Shown here: positions 15,428 through 23,225 of the stretch, piece after piece
Numbering within the stretch: the first letter of the stretch is position 1
How the letters are laid out: each line of letters opens with the position of its first letter
Assembly: GCA_025459175.1 (NCBI GenBank)
Contig: JALORC010000042.1
Span: 1-51,527 of the forward strand
Direction: 5' to 3'
Source of the DNA: Planctomycetota bacterium
GTDB taxonomy: Bacteria > Planctomycetota > UBA1135 > UBA2386
Length of the DNA stretch: 51,527 nucleotides
The notes under the pieces: generated by a model
Database searches by the model: none
What the model was told of the DNA's origin: nothing
The model's input: only the letters and a program-made list of their open reading frames with translations
Made by a program: the position numbers and the translations under genes

Positions 15428-15767
15428 GGGGGTGCGTGGTCCGGTGGCGGTGTGCGCGATCGCCGTGAGCGTGCTGTCAGGTGCAGGAGTGGGTGCGAAT
15501 GTCGTCCGCCTCGAGCCACCCGCGCTCGGCGCCAAGGAAAGCCCGGCAGCGCCGCGTTGCCGTCAGCGCCGCGTTGCAGGACGAGCTTCGGCGACACAAT
15601 CCGTGCCTCGACCGCTGGTCCGGACGAAGTGTCCGCCGACCGGGCGCTGGTGTCCGCATACCGGGCTCGAAGCCGCGGATCGCGCCGGGGCTGACATTCG
15701 GTACGCGCCTTGCACCTGACCACTTTGCTCGTCGACGGATTCCTCGACCCCTGGGCGCTACTTCATC
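15428..15767. other. 340-bp divergent intergenic region
   Basis: The gap lies between divergent genes for related secreted proteins and should hold both promoters. No convincing gene was found. The only clear structure is a pair of 14-bp direct repeats at 15547-15577. No strong -10/-35 pair or Shine-Dalgarno could be picked. Confidence 0.5.
15547..15577. repeat. Tandem 14-bp direct repeat, 17-bp period
   Basis: CAGCGCCGCGTTGC occurs at 15547-15560 and again at 15564-15577. It sits in the divergent promoter region of the secreted-protein genes and could be a tandem protein-binding site. Confidence 0.5.
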
Positions 15768-17429
15768 ATGAGTCTTCGGTCCCTGTGGGCGGTCATTCCG
15801 TCCGTTTTCCTGGCCGCGAATGCAGCCATTGCCCAGTGCGCCCTGCGCCCCCCCGTGGTCACGTCCACGGCGGGAACGAACGGGGACACCGGGCACATGT
15901 TCGACATCACCAACACGTCGAATGCCGGCGTCACGATCACGGCCCTGGGGCAGATGATGAACCTGCCCGGCACTTCCAATTTCGAGATCTACACCAAGCC
16001 CGGCACCTGGGCCGGATTCGACCAGACGCCGAGCGCCTGGACCTTTGCCGGGTCAGCCAATGGCGTGACCCACCTCGGGGCCCCCAACATCACGTCCGTA
16101 CCGATTGCGTTGGACGTGGCCATCCCGCCGGGCGGTACGCAGGGCTTCTATGTGACGGTCACACAGGTCGGTTCCATCGTGTGCGCCCACACCGATGGTG
16201 TCACCGGCCAGGCGCAGACGATCGGCTCGGATGGCACGATCGACATCCGCTCTGGACCGTCGAAGGGCTATCCGTTCGGACCGTCCACGGGGACGCCGAT
16301 CACCGCCGGCAACATCTGGAACGGCCGCGTGACGTACTGTGCCGGCGGCAGCGTCGACGCCACCACGACGAAGCTCGGTGCCGGGTGCATCGCCAGCTAC
16401 GACTCGTTCTACGAGCTGTTTCCGTTCGCCTCGTTGGCGGACCTGCGATTGACGGGCAACTCGCTGCGCTTCGTCCGCACGACCGACGGCTATCGGGGCG
16501 AGTGGCTGCCCGGGACGGCGTCGAGCCTCTACCGCGCACCCGTCGCACCGACGGTGTTGGCCGTCGGCAGCGACTTCTATGCAACCGTGAATCTCGTTGG
16601 CGCAGGCTTCCCCACCGCACAGGGGCTGCAGACGACGCTGGAAGTGGAGGCGAACGGCATCGTGTTCTGGGGGCCCGACATCCCCGAGTTCCCGGGCTCG
16701 ACCCCGTGGATCCCCTCGGCGCGGGCCTTTCTCGACAACGCTCCGCCCGGCGTCTACGCATGGCACGATTTCGACCCCACGGAGCCGGGCAGTGGCCAGG
16801 TCGTGGCCGAGCAGGTCGGCAACGTCGCCTATGTCACCTACGACAATGTCGAGAGCGATTCGCAGCCACCGGTAGGTAACCGCAGCACGGTGCAGTTCCA
16901 GTTCGATCTGACCACCGGGAACATCACTCTCGTGTTTGTGCGGGTCAACGCCAACTCGACGGCGCTCCGCGGGTCGAGGTACCTGGTCGGGATCTCCGGA
17001 CAAGGCGCGTCCAGCGATCCGGGCTCGGTGAACCTGGCTGCCGCAACCCTCGTCGCCGGCCGGCAAGTGGCGGGGCTCGGGCTGTCGGCCGTGAGCCGTC
17101 CGGTCCTCGGCACCGCTTGGAACCTGCGCGTCGACGACATCCCGCCGACGGCAGTGCTCGGCGTGGAGGTGCTCGGGCTCTCGGATCCGGGCCTCCTCGA
17201 CCTGGCCTTCCTGGGCCTGCCAGGATGCGGTCTGCGAGCGTCGCTGGACCTGCTGCGACCGTTCGCTGGCTCGGGCACGAGTCATTCCTACGGCGTGGGC
17301 ATTCCGTCGGCAGCTTCGCTGGTGGGGGTGAGCATCTACGCCGCCTCGGCAGTGTTCTCGAATCCCCCGGCGACCGCGTTCGGCGCCATCACATCCAATG
17401 CAGTGATCGGCCGGGTCGGCGATTTCTGA
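15768..17429 (+). CDS. Secreted modular protein, planctomycete LGAGC family
   Basis: The 553-aa protein has a signal peptide ending near AAIAQC. Domain A (about 24-190; HMFDITNTSNAGVTITAL, FEIYTKPGTWAGF, GGTQGFYVTVTQ) is shared with the next gene. A middle region begins KLGAGCIASYDSFYELFPF (about 205) and resembles the middle of the divergent gene. The C-terminal module (about 450-553) contains IPPTAVLGVEVLGLSDPGL and LPGCGLRASLDLLRPF. The function is unknown; the beta-rich, Gly/Thr/Ser-rich sequence suggests an exported structural or binding protein. The downstream paralogue starts 13 nt after its stop, so they probably form one operon. Confidence 0.8.
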   Translation: MSLRSLWAVIPSVFLAANAAIAQCALRPPVVTSTAGTNGDTGHMFDITNTSNAGVTITALGQMMNLPGTSNFEIYTKPGTWAGFDQTPSAWTFAGSANGVTHLGAPNITSVPIALDVAIPPGGTQGFYVTVTQVGSIVCAHTDGVTGQAQTIGSDGTIDIRSGPSKGYPFGPSTGTPITAGNIWNGRVTYCAGGSVDATTTKLGAGCIASYDSFYELFPFASLADLRLTGNSLRFVRTTDGYRGEWLPGTASSLYRAPVAPTVLAVGSDFYATVNLVGAGFPTAQGLQTTLEVEANGIVFWGPDIPEFPGSTPWIPSARAFLDNAPPGVYAWHDFDPTEPGSGQVVAEQVGNVAYVTYDNVESDSQPPVGNRSTVQFQFDLTTGNITLVFVRVNANSTALRGSRYLVGISGQGASSDPGSVNLAAATLVAGRQVAGLGLSAVSRPVLGTAWNLRVDDIPPTAVLGVEVLGLSDPGLLDLAFLGLPGCGLRASLDLLRPFAGSGTSHSYGVGIPSAASLVGVSIYAASAVFSNPPATAFGAITSNAVIGRVGDF

Positions 17430-17442
17430 TCGAGGTCATCTC

Positions 17443-18486
17443 ATGCGCCTTCATTGCTCGGTTCGCACGCTGTTCCTGTGCGCTTTCGCCTGGCTCTCGA
17501 GTCCACTGCTGTCCCAGTGCCTGACGCGGCCCTCCCTCGACAGCCTCCCCGCCGGCGTCGGCAGCGTGAATGGGGTGTCTTCTCACGGATTCATGTTCGA
17601 CATCCAGAACACATCGGGCACCGAGATCCGAATCACCGGCATCGATCAGGTCGTCGACCTCGGCGGCGGCAGCTATGACTTCGAGATCTACACGCGGCCA
17701 GGTACCTGGGATGGATTCGAGAGTTCGCCATCGGGTTGGACGCTCGTGGGGCAGGCACTCGGGGTGCCGGTCAACCTCACCGGCAGCATCGTGCCGATCC
17801 CGGCAGCCCTCAACGTCATGATCGCGCCCCATGGCATCCAGGGGTTCTACGTCACGACTCGCGGCAATCCGACCTACCGATTGCGGGGCTTTTCCGGTGC
17901 CAATGGCATCAAGGGCTTCACGACCGGTACCGACGGGATCCTCAACGTCGTCTGCGGGGTCGGCAAGTTCTACGCGTTCAGCTACACACTGAACCAAATG
18001 GTGCGCGGCGGCGGTGGCTTCTCGTCGCCCGGCAGGCACTACTGTTGGCAAGGACGGGTGCGCTACTGCCAGGTGCCCGGGTTCGCCGCCAGCAACACGG
18101 TGCTCGGTGCCGGTTGCGGTGGATCTTCGCCACCGGTCCTGACCGCGACCTCGCTGCCGCGGTTGAATTCCAACTGGAGCCACACCCTGACCAACGTGCC
18201 GCCGACGGCCGTGCTCGGCGTGACGATCCTGGGCTTCTCGGATCCTGGCCTGAACGACTTGTCTGCGCTCGGCATGCCGGGTTGTGGCCTGCGCGCATCC
18301 CTCGATGCCGTGACCGTGTTCCCGGTGACCGGACCGACCCACATCCAGAGCGTCCTGCTGCCCAACACCGCAGCGCTGGTCGGGACCAGCCTGTATGCCT
18401 CCGCGGCGCTGTTCCAGAACCCGCCGCAGAACCCGTTCGGTGCGATCACTGCCAACGGTCTGCAGGGCGCGATCGGCTATCAGTGA
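17443..18486 (+). CDS. Secreted modular protein, shorter paralogue of the preceding gene
   Basis: The 347-aa protein has a signal peptide ending near SPLLSQC. Its N-terminal domain (about 45-215; HGFMFDIQNTSGTEIRITGI, FEIYTRPGTWDGF, HGIQGFYVTTRG) is clearly paralogous to domain A of the gene at 15768. It then passes through VLGAGCGGSSPPV directly into the common C-terminal module (VPPTAVLGVTILGFSDPGL, MPGCGLRASLDAV), lacking the roughly 200-residue middle region. This looks like tandem duplication plus loss or gain of a module. The function is unknown and the location probably extracytoplasmic. It is followed 70 nt later by pyrE. Confidence 0.8.
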   Translation: MRLHCSVRTLFLCAFAWLSSPLLSQCLTRPSLDSLPAGVGSVNGVSSHGFMFDIQNTSGTEIRITGIDQVVDLGGGSYDFEIYTRPGTWDGFESSPSGWTLVGQALGVPVNLTGSIVPIPAALNVMIAPHGIQGFYVTTRGNPTYRLRGFSGANGIKGFTTGTDGILNVVCGVGKFYAFSYTLNQMVRGGGGFSSPGRHYCWQGRVRYCQVPGFAASNTVLGAGCGGSSPPVLTATSLPRLNSNWSHTLTNVPPTAVLGVTILGFSDPGLNDLSALGMPGCGLRASLDAVTVFPVTGPTHIQSVLLPNTAALVGTSLYASAALFQNPPQNPFGAITANGLQGAIGYQ

Positions 18487-18543
18487 GCCCCACGTTCCGC
18501 GGTGAACCACACCACCACCCTGGAAAGGGGCCGCCGCGTTCGA

Positions 18544-18549
18544 TATCCA
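18544..18549 (+). promoter_or_regulatory. -10-like box for pyrE
   Basis: TATCCA is followed by seven bases and the GTG at 18557. The same TATCC core occurs before three other genes in the window at a similar distance. No Shine-Dalgarno is present. Confidence 0.45.
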
Positions 18550-18556
18550 CGAGCCC

Positions 18557-19123
18557 GTGACCACCAAGTTCGAACCCAAGCAGGCCAAGGCCCGTCTCCT
18601 CCAGCTCGTTCGCGAACGCGCCTACAAGGACGGCATCGACATCGTGCTCGCCTCGGGCAAGCGCTCGACGTTCTACATCAACGGCAAGAAGGTCAGCTTG
18701 CACCCCGAGGGGCTGTGGCTGATCGCCAAGCTGCTGCTCGACAAGCTGAAGGCGTATCCGGAGATCACCGCGGTCGGTGGGCTCACGATCGGCGCCGATC
18801 CGCTCGCCAGCGCGGTCGCCGCGCTCAGCTTCGAGACCGGGCAGAACCTGAAGGCGTTCCTGGTGCGCAAGGAAGCCAAGGGCCACGGCACCGGCAGCAA
18901 GATCGAGGGCGACCTCGACCAGGGTGAGAAGGTCGCGATCCTCGAGGACACGGTGACCACCGGCGGTTCGGCGTTGAAGGCGATCGAGGCGGTGGTCGAG
19001 GTCGGCGCCGTGCCGGTCGTCGTGATGGCGATCGCCGATCGTGAGGACCCCGACGCCGACGCGTTCCGCAAGAAGTACAAGGTCGACTGCCTGATCACGC
19101 TGAGCGAGATCCGCGCCAAGTGA
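18557..19123 (+). CDS. pyrE: Orotate phosphoribosyltransferase
   Basis: The 188-aa enzyme converts orotate and PRPP to OMP in pyrimidine synthesis. The PRPP motif VAILEDTVTTGGSALKAIE is clear, as are the N-terminal ASGKRSTFYINGKKVSLHPEG (orotate/phosphate contacts of PyrE) and VGGLTIGADPLASAVA. The length fits the family. GTG 18557 (MTTKFEPKQA) is the only sensible start. Its stop overlaps the start of the next gene (GTGA at 19120-19123), showing translational coupling with the nucleotidyltransferase-nitroreductase fusion. Confidence 0.94.
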   Translation: MTTKFEPKQAKARLLQLVRERAYKDGIDIVLASGKRSTFYINGKKVSLHPEGLWLIAKLLLDKLKAYPEITAVGGLTIGADPLASAVAALSFETGQNLKAFLVRKEAKGHGTGSKIEGDLDQGEKVAILEDTVTTGGSALKAIEAVVEVGAVPVVVMAIADREDPDADAFRKKYKVDCLITLSEIRAK

Positions 19124-20481
19124 GCGAGCGCACGGTCGCGATCGTGCCGGCGGCGGGGCGCGGCGAGCGCATGGGCGCCGACAAGGCGCTGCTCGATCTC
19201 GCCGGCCGCACCGCGATCGAACGGCTGGTCGCCACGTGCCTCGCCGCCGGCGTCGACGAGGTCGTGGTCGTGCGGCGCGATGGAGCGGCACCGCTGCCGG
19301 CGGGCTTGCCGGCGCGCACACTGGTCGTGCCGCCAGGCGGGGAGATGGCCGACAGCCTGCGGGCGGCGCACGGCGCGTTGGCGCCGGACGTCGCGGCCGT
19401 GGTGGTGTTCCCGGTCGATCACGCGCTGGTCGAGGCGGAGACCGTGCTGGCGCTGCTGGCGACGCTGGTGCAGCCGGGCTGCGGCATCGCGCTGCCGCTG
19501 TTCCGTGGCCGGCCCGGTCACCCGGTGGCGATGACGCGCGAAGTGTTCGCCGAGATCGCGCAGTCCGGCGCGGTGCTGCGCGACCTGGTCCGCCGCGATG
19601 CCGCGCGGGTGCGCGTGGTGGCGTCGGCCAATCCGTGGGTGCACGCCGATCTCGACCATCCCGAGGACCATCGCGCCGCGGTGTGTGCACTGCACGGCGA
19701 GCCGTGGAGCACGGTGGCGCAGATGTTCCGCCATCGCAGCCATCGCGCGTATCGGCCCGACCCGCTGCCGCAGTCGCAGCTCGAACGGCTCGTCGATGCG
19801 GCGCGCTACGCCTCGACGTCGAGCTTCATCCAGGCCTACAGCGTCGTCTGTGTGCGCGACCAGCAGCAGAAGGCGCAGTGCGCACGGTTGTGCTCGGGGC
19901 AGGCGCACATCACGCAGGCGCCGGTTTTCTTCGCGATCTGCGCCGACCTGCACAAGATCGCTGCCGCGTGTGGCCGGCATGGTGCGGCGCTGCAGGCGCA
20001 GAGCTTCGAACTGTTCCTGCAGGCCACCGTCGACGCGTCGCTGCTCGGGCAGAACCTGCAGCTCGCCGCCGAGGCCGAGGGGCTCGGTGCGTGCATGATC
20101 GGCGCGGCGCGCAATCATCCGGAGCAGCTGGCGGCGTTGCTGGGCTTGCCGAAGCATGCCTACGTCGTGTTCGGCATGACGGTCGGGCTGCCCGCCGATG
20201 ACCCGATCCCGCGCGGCCGCATGCCGCTGGCCGGCGTGCTGCACTGGGATCGTTACGACACCGCGAGCACCGATGTCGTGCTCGACGGCGCCGACGCCGG
20301 CATGCGCGCGTGGAGCAAGCGCACCAACGCCGAACGCGGCGGCTACCAGGGCAAGCCGGTCAGCGAGACCAAGGGCTGGGCCGAACGCATGGCGGCGATG
20401 TGGGGCGGCGACAGCAGCTACGTCGCGGCGCGCAAGGTGCTCGTCGACGAGCTGCGGCGGCTCGGCTTCGGCATCGAGTAG
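19120..20481 (+). CDS. MobA-like nucleotidyltransferase fused to NfsA-type nitroreductase
   Basis: The 453-aa protein joins two enzymes. Residues 1-195 are an NTP-transferase of the MobA/MocA type: VAIVPAAGRGERMGADKAL (nucleotide loop), FPVDH with the likely Mg-binding Asp100, and GRPGHPVAM as in MocA-like cytidylyltransferases. Residues about 202-453 are an oxygen-insensitive NfsA/flavin reductase P-type nitroreductase: FRHRSHRAYRPDPLP, ASTSSFIQAYSVV, FELFLQATVDASLLGQNLQLAAEAEGLG and PRGRMPLAGVLHWDRY. Both halves look complete. A two-step role with one substrate is possible, but neither substrate is known. It overlaps pyrE by 4 nt and converges with the next gene. Confidence 0.85.
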   Translation: MSERTVAIVPAAGRGERMGADKALLDLAGRTAIERLVATCLAAGVDEVVVVRRDGAAPLPAGLPARTLVVPPGGEMADSLRAAHGALAPDVAAVVVFPVDHALVEAETVLALLATLVQPGCGIALPLFRGRPGHPVAMTREVFAEIAQSGAVLRDLVRRDAARVRVVASANPWVHADLDHPEDHRAAVCALHGEPWSTVAQMFRHRSHRAYRPDPLPQSQLERLVDAARYASTSSFIQAYSVVCVRDQQQKAQCARLCSGQAHITQAPVFFAICADLHKIAAACGRHGAALQAQSFELFLQATVDASLLGQNLQLAAEAEGLGACMIGAARNHPEQLAALLGLPKHAYVVFGMTVGLPADDPIPRGRMPLAGVLHWDRYDTASTDVVLDGADAGMRAWSKRTNAERGGYQGKPVSETKGWAERMAAMWGGDSSYVAARKVLVDELRRLGFGIE

Positions 20482-20495
20482 CTCGTCGGCTACTT
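20476..20495. terminator. Short hairpin containing both convergent stop codons
   Basis: AGTAGC (20477-20482) pairs with GCTACT (20489-20494) around a 6-nt loop, with a G-U extension. The TAG of the fusion gene (20479-20481) and the TAG of the minus-strand gene (20492-20490) lie in opposite arms. It could act as a weak bidirectional terminator. Confidence 0.35.
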
Positions 20496-23150
20496 CGTGC
20501 TCGAGGCGGCCAGTTCGGCGAGCGCGGTGCGCACCTCGTCTGCATCGAGCTGCACGACGATCGGGGCCTGGTTGACGCTGCCGACCACGCGCAAGGGCGT
20601 GATCGAGCGCAGCGGGCGGTGCTTGCCGTTGCTGGTGAGGACCAGCGCGAGTTCGAACGTGCCTTCGCCGGGTGCCGGTGTGGCGCGGCCGTTCTTGACC
20701 TCGAATCGGCGCATCGGGCGCATCGACGCGAGCGAGCCACCGGTGGTCATGGTCTGGAAGTCCGGCTCGTCGACCGCGTCCACATCGCTGAGTCGGCCGC
20801 GCAGAGTGACCCCGTCCGGAAGTTCGGGCAGGTTGGAGAACCTCAGCTCGAGGCTCGGCCACGGTTCGAGACGGATCGTCGTCGTGCCTTCGCCCGCGAC
20901 GATGCGCGCTGGCCGGAAGCCTGCCCGCAGCACCTGCAGCTCGGTCGGGCCGGGTGGGCAGAAGACCGTGACCTCCTCGCCGGCTCCCGAGAAGCCGTTC
21001 CACTTCCTTGGATCCGGTTGCGGCAGCACGAACGCCAGCGTGAGCTCGCCCGCGCTCGGCGGGCCGGAGTCGGCCTTCGCGACCACCGTGAGCCGGCGGA
21101 TGCGACCGCGCAGATCGATGTCGGTCAGTCGAGGATCGCCGGGTGTGGGCTGCGGCACCACCAGATCGGGCACCGTCGCCAGCGGCGCCTGCAGGCCTAG
21201 CACTTCGAGGTCGAGTGTGTAGGTGCCGGCCGGCAGCAGCTGCCAGCGCAGGTTGATGGCCTCCGAACCGTCGTCGGCTGCGGTGCCCGAACTCGTGAAG
21301 TGATGCTGCAGTTGCCGGCGCAGTTCGTCGTCGGTCGGCGGCGTGCCAGCGGGCCGCAGCACGCCGCGCAGCGGCAGATCGCGCATTCCAGCCGGGACCA
21401 GGCAGTTGGCGCTCATTCCGCTGCCAGTCGTGACCGTGATCGTGAGGTCGCTCTCCCCGGTGCGGAACTCGAGCGGCGGCGGCGGCACGATCCGGCCCGT
21501 GACCCGCAGTCGGCGGCGCGCAGGCTTTGCCTCGCCGCGCACCTCGAACGTGCCATCGGGATATTGTGACGTGATCAGCGTGCGCTGCGGCTCCCAGCGC
21601 TCCTTGCCGTCCGCACCGCGCGCCTCGGCGAGTTCTTCCACGGACAGTGTGGCGTATGTACCGGGATCGGGAGGGGCGACGACGACGCGGCCGGCGACGA
21701 CGAGTGGGCCGGTGTTAAAGCGGATGTCGCCGAAGTCGTTGCGGCCGACGACGACCTCGCGTGGTGGGACCGTGGCTCGCAGCAGGGGTTCATTGTGCCG
21801 AGCGTGGGTCAGCAACATCTTCCGCAGCGGCGCGCGGGCCAGCGTGCTCCTCGTCAGCTGGCACGTGAAGCGGCCCGCTGCGTCGGTGGTGAACCTGGCA
21901 CCGGCCACTCGCGCGCCCTCGATGTCGAAACTGACGCCGACCTCGGCGTTGGCGAGCGGTTGGTCCAATGGGCCGAGCAGGCGGCCGAGGATGGTGATGA
22001 TGTCTGCCGTGACCAGCTCGACACGCACTTCTTCGCCGGCGCGCACCGGGCCGATCGTGGTGGTCTCGATTACGGTGTCGCTCCAGCGCGCGAAGACCGT
22101 GAACGAGCGACCGAGTGGAACCGGAGGCAGGTGGCCCCAGCCATCGGCACCGCACGGCGCGCCGGGCCCGACGCCGAGGGATGCATCGTGGCGTTCGACC
22201 ATGCCGGCGTCGGCGTTGATGGCCAGGAAGTGTACGCCTGCGGTCACGGGTCGGCCTTCGTGGCGCAGCTGCGCGATCAGTCGGCCGGTCGGTGGCAGCC
22301 GGAGCACGATCGGTTCGGAGGGTATGGCATCGAGACCGAACGTGGCCTCTGCGGCATCCAGGCTGGGCAACGAAGCGACGGCGCGGAGGAGCAGTCGAAT
22401 GGCCGCGTCGATCCGGTTGGGGGGTAGCCATCGCTGCAGATGGCGGAACTCGGCGATGCCCTGCGATGAGGTCAGCCGCGGCGACCCGATGCGCGTTTGG
22501 GGGCGCTTCACGGTTTCCGTGTCGGCGGCATGGATCGCTACCGAGATGCCGGCGGCGGGCTGGTCGACGGCATCCAGCACGAGCACGCGCAACGTGAGGT
22601 CGGTCACCAGCTCGATTCGCCAGCCTGCAGGCGGCACCGGCTGTTTGCCGCCGATGTGCGCCGTCCCGTAGTGCCCGCCGTGGAGCGCGTGCACCGTCGC
22701 GCCGTTCGCGTCGCCGGCGACTCGCGCGCGCCCGTTCGTGTCGGCGCGCGTGTGCCATCCGCACCGGCGGGCGACACCGTCCGGATCCCAGTTCTCTTGC
22801 CCCCTCTCCGCGGCCGGGACGTACATCGAAGTGGTCGTCCAAAGCACCTCGGCTCCCGCCACGGGCCGGTCGGTCGCGCCGTCGACGACCAGGACCTCGA
22901 GCCACAGAGCGTCGGCGGGGATCGGCGGTTGCGCGATCGCGGCCGCGGGCGCGATGCGCGTCGCCTCGGGTGCCGCGGTCGCGGCCGGAGTTGCTTCGCG
23001 TTCGGACGCAGCCTGGTCGGCAACCTGGGTGGTGATCTGTTCCGGCACGATGGCCGCTGGTGGGGCCGGGTCTTCACCGTCGCGCAGCAGCCACCAGGCC
23101 ACGAGCGCCGACAGAGCGACCAATGCCGCGAGTGGGATGCCGCGGTTCAT
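20490..23150 (-). CDS. Membrane-anchored protein with carboxypeptidase-regulatory-like domains
   Basis: The 886-aa protein has one N-terminal transmembrane helix (IPLAALVALSALVAWWLL) followed by an Ala/Pro linker and a large extracytoplasmic part made of repeated beta-sandwich units. Recognisable carboxypeptidase-regulatory/Big-type motifs are LEVLVVDGATDRPVAGAEV (about 84), LRVLVLDAVDQPAAGISVAI (about 190) and TILGRLLGPLDQPLANAEV (about 385), then TTDAAGRFTCQL. Such proteins are abundant in Planctomycetota; the function is unknown, probably adhesion or scaffolding. A 9-codon upstream frame ends in TGATG overlapping its ATG, and its promoter region resembles that of the 1274-aa lipoprotein gene. 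Confidence 0.75.
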   Translation of the reverse strand: MNRGIPLAALVALSALVAWWLLRDGEDPAPPAAIVPEQITTQVADQAASEREATPAATAAPEATRIAPAAAIAQPPIPADALWLEVLVVDGATDRPVAGAEVLWTTTSMYVPAAERGQENWDPDGVARRCGWHTRADTNGRARVAGDANGATVHALHGGHYGTAHIGGKQPVPPAGWRIELVTDLTLRVLVLDAVDQPAAGISVAIHAADTETVKRPQTRIGSPRLTSSQGIAEFRHLQRWLPPNRIDAAIRLLLRAVASLPSLDAAEATFGLDAIPSEPIVLRLPPTGRLIAQLRHEGRPVTAGVHFLAINADAGMVERHDASLGVGPGAPCGADGWGHLPPVPLGRSFTVFARWSDTVIETTTIGPVRAGEEVRVELVTADIITILGRLLGPLDQPLANAEVGVSFDIEGARVAGARFTTDAAGRFTCQLTRSTLARAPLRKMLLTHARHNEPLLRATVPPREVVVGRNDFGDIRFNTGPLVVAGRVVVAPPDPGTYATLSVEELAEARGADGKERWEPQRTLITSQYPDGTFEVRGEAKPARRRLRVTGRIVPPPPLEFRTGESDLTITVTTGSGMSANCLVPAGMRDLPLRGVLRPAGTPPTDDELRRQLQHHFTSSGTAADDGSEAINLRWQLLPAGTYTLDLEVLGLQAPLATVPDLVVPQPTPGDPRLTDIDLRGRIRRLTVVAKADSGPPSAGELTLAFVLPQPDPRKWNGFSGAGEEVTVFCPPGPTELQVLRAGFRPARIVAGEGTTTIRLEPWPSLELRFSNLPELPDGVTLRGRLSDVDAVDEPDFQTMTTGGSLASMRPMRRFEVKNGRATPAPGEGTFELALVLTSNGKHRPLRSITPLRVVGSVNQAPIVVQLDADEVRTALAELAASSTK

Positions 23151-23179
23151 CAGTGTGCCTGCGTCGGTTGCGTGTCCAT
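23150..23179 (-). other. Nine-codon upstream ORF overlapping the next start
   Basis: On the minus strand an ATG at 23179 opens MDTQPTQAH and stops at TGA 23152-23150, which shares one base with the ATG (23150) of the 886-aa gene. The upstream -10-like TAGGCT lies 19 nt before this ATG. Whether it is translated is unknown. Confidence 0.3.
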
Positions 23180-23183
23180 GGTC

Positions 23184-23207
23184 AGTTCGCCGCGGCAGAG
23201 CCTACCG
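23184..23207 (-). promoter_or_regulatory. Promoter-region element shared with the gene at 30909-34733
   Basis: The minus-strand sequence begins CGGTAGGCTC and ends GCGAACT; the same elements with one 1-nt gap and few changes recur at 34755-34777. TAGGCT (23204-23199) fits a -10 box. Confidence 0.4.
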
Positions 23208-23225
23208 TGGTTCGCTCGCGATCGA

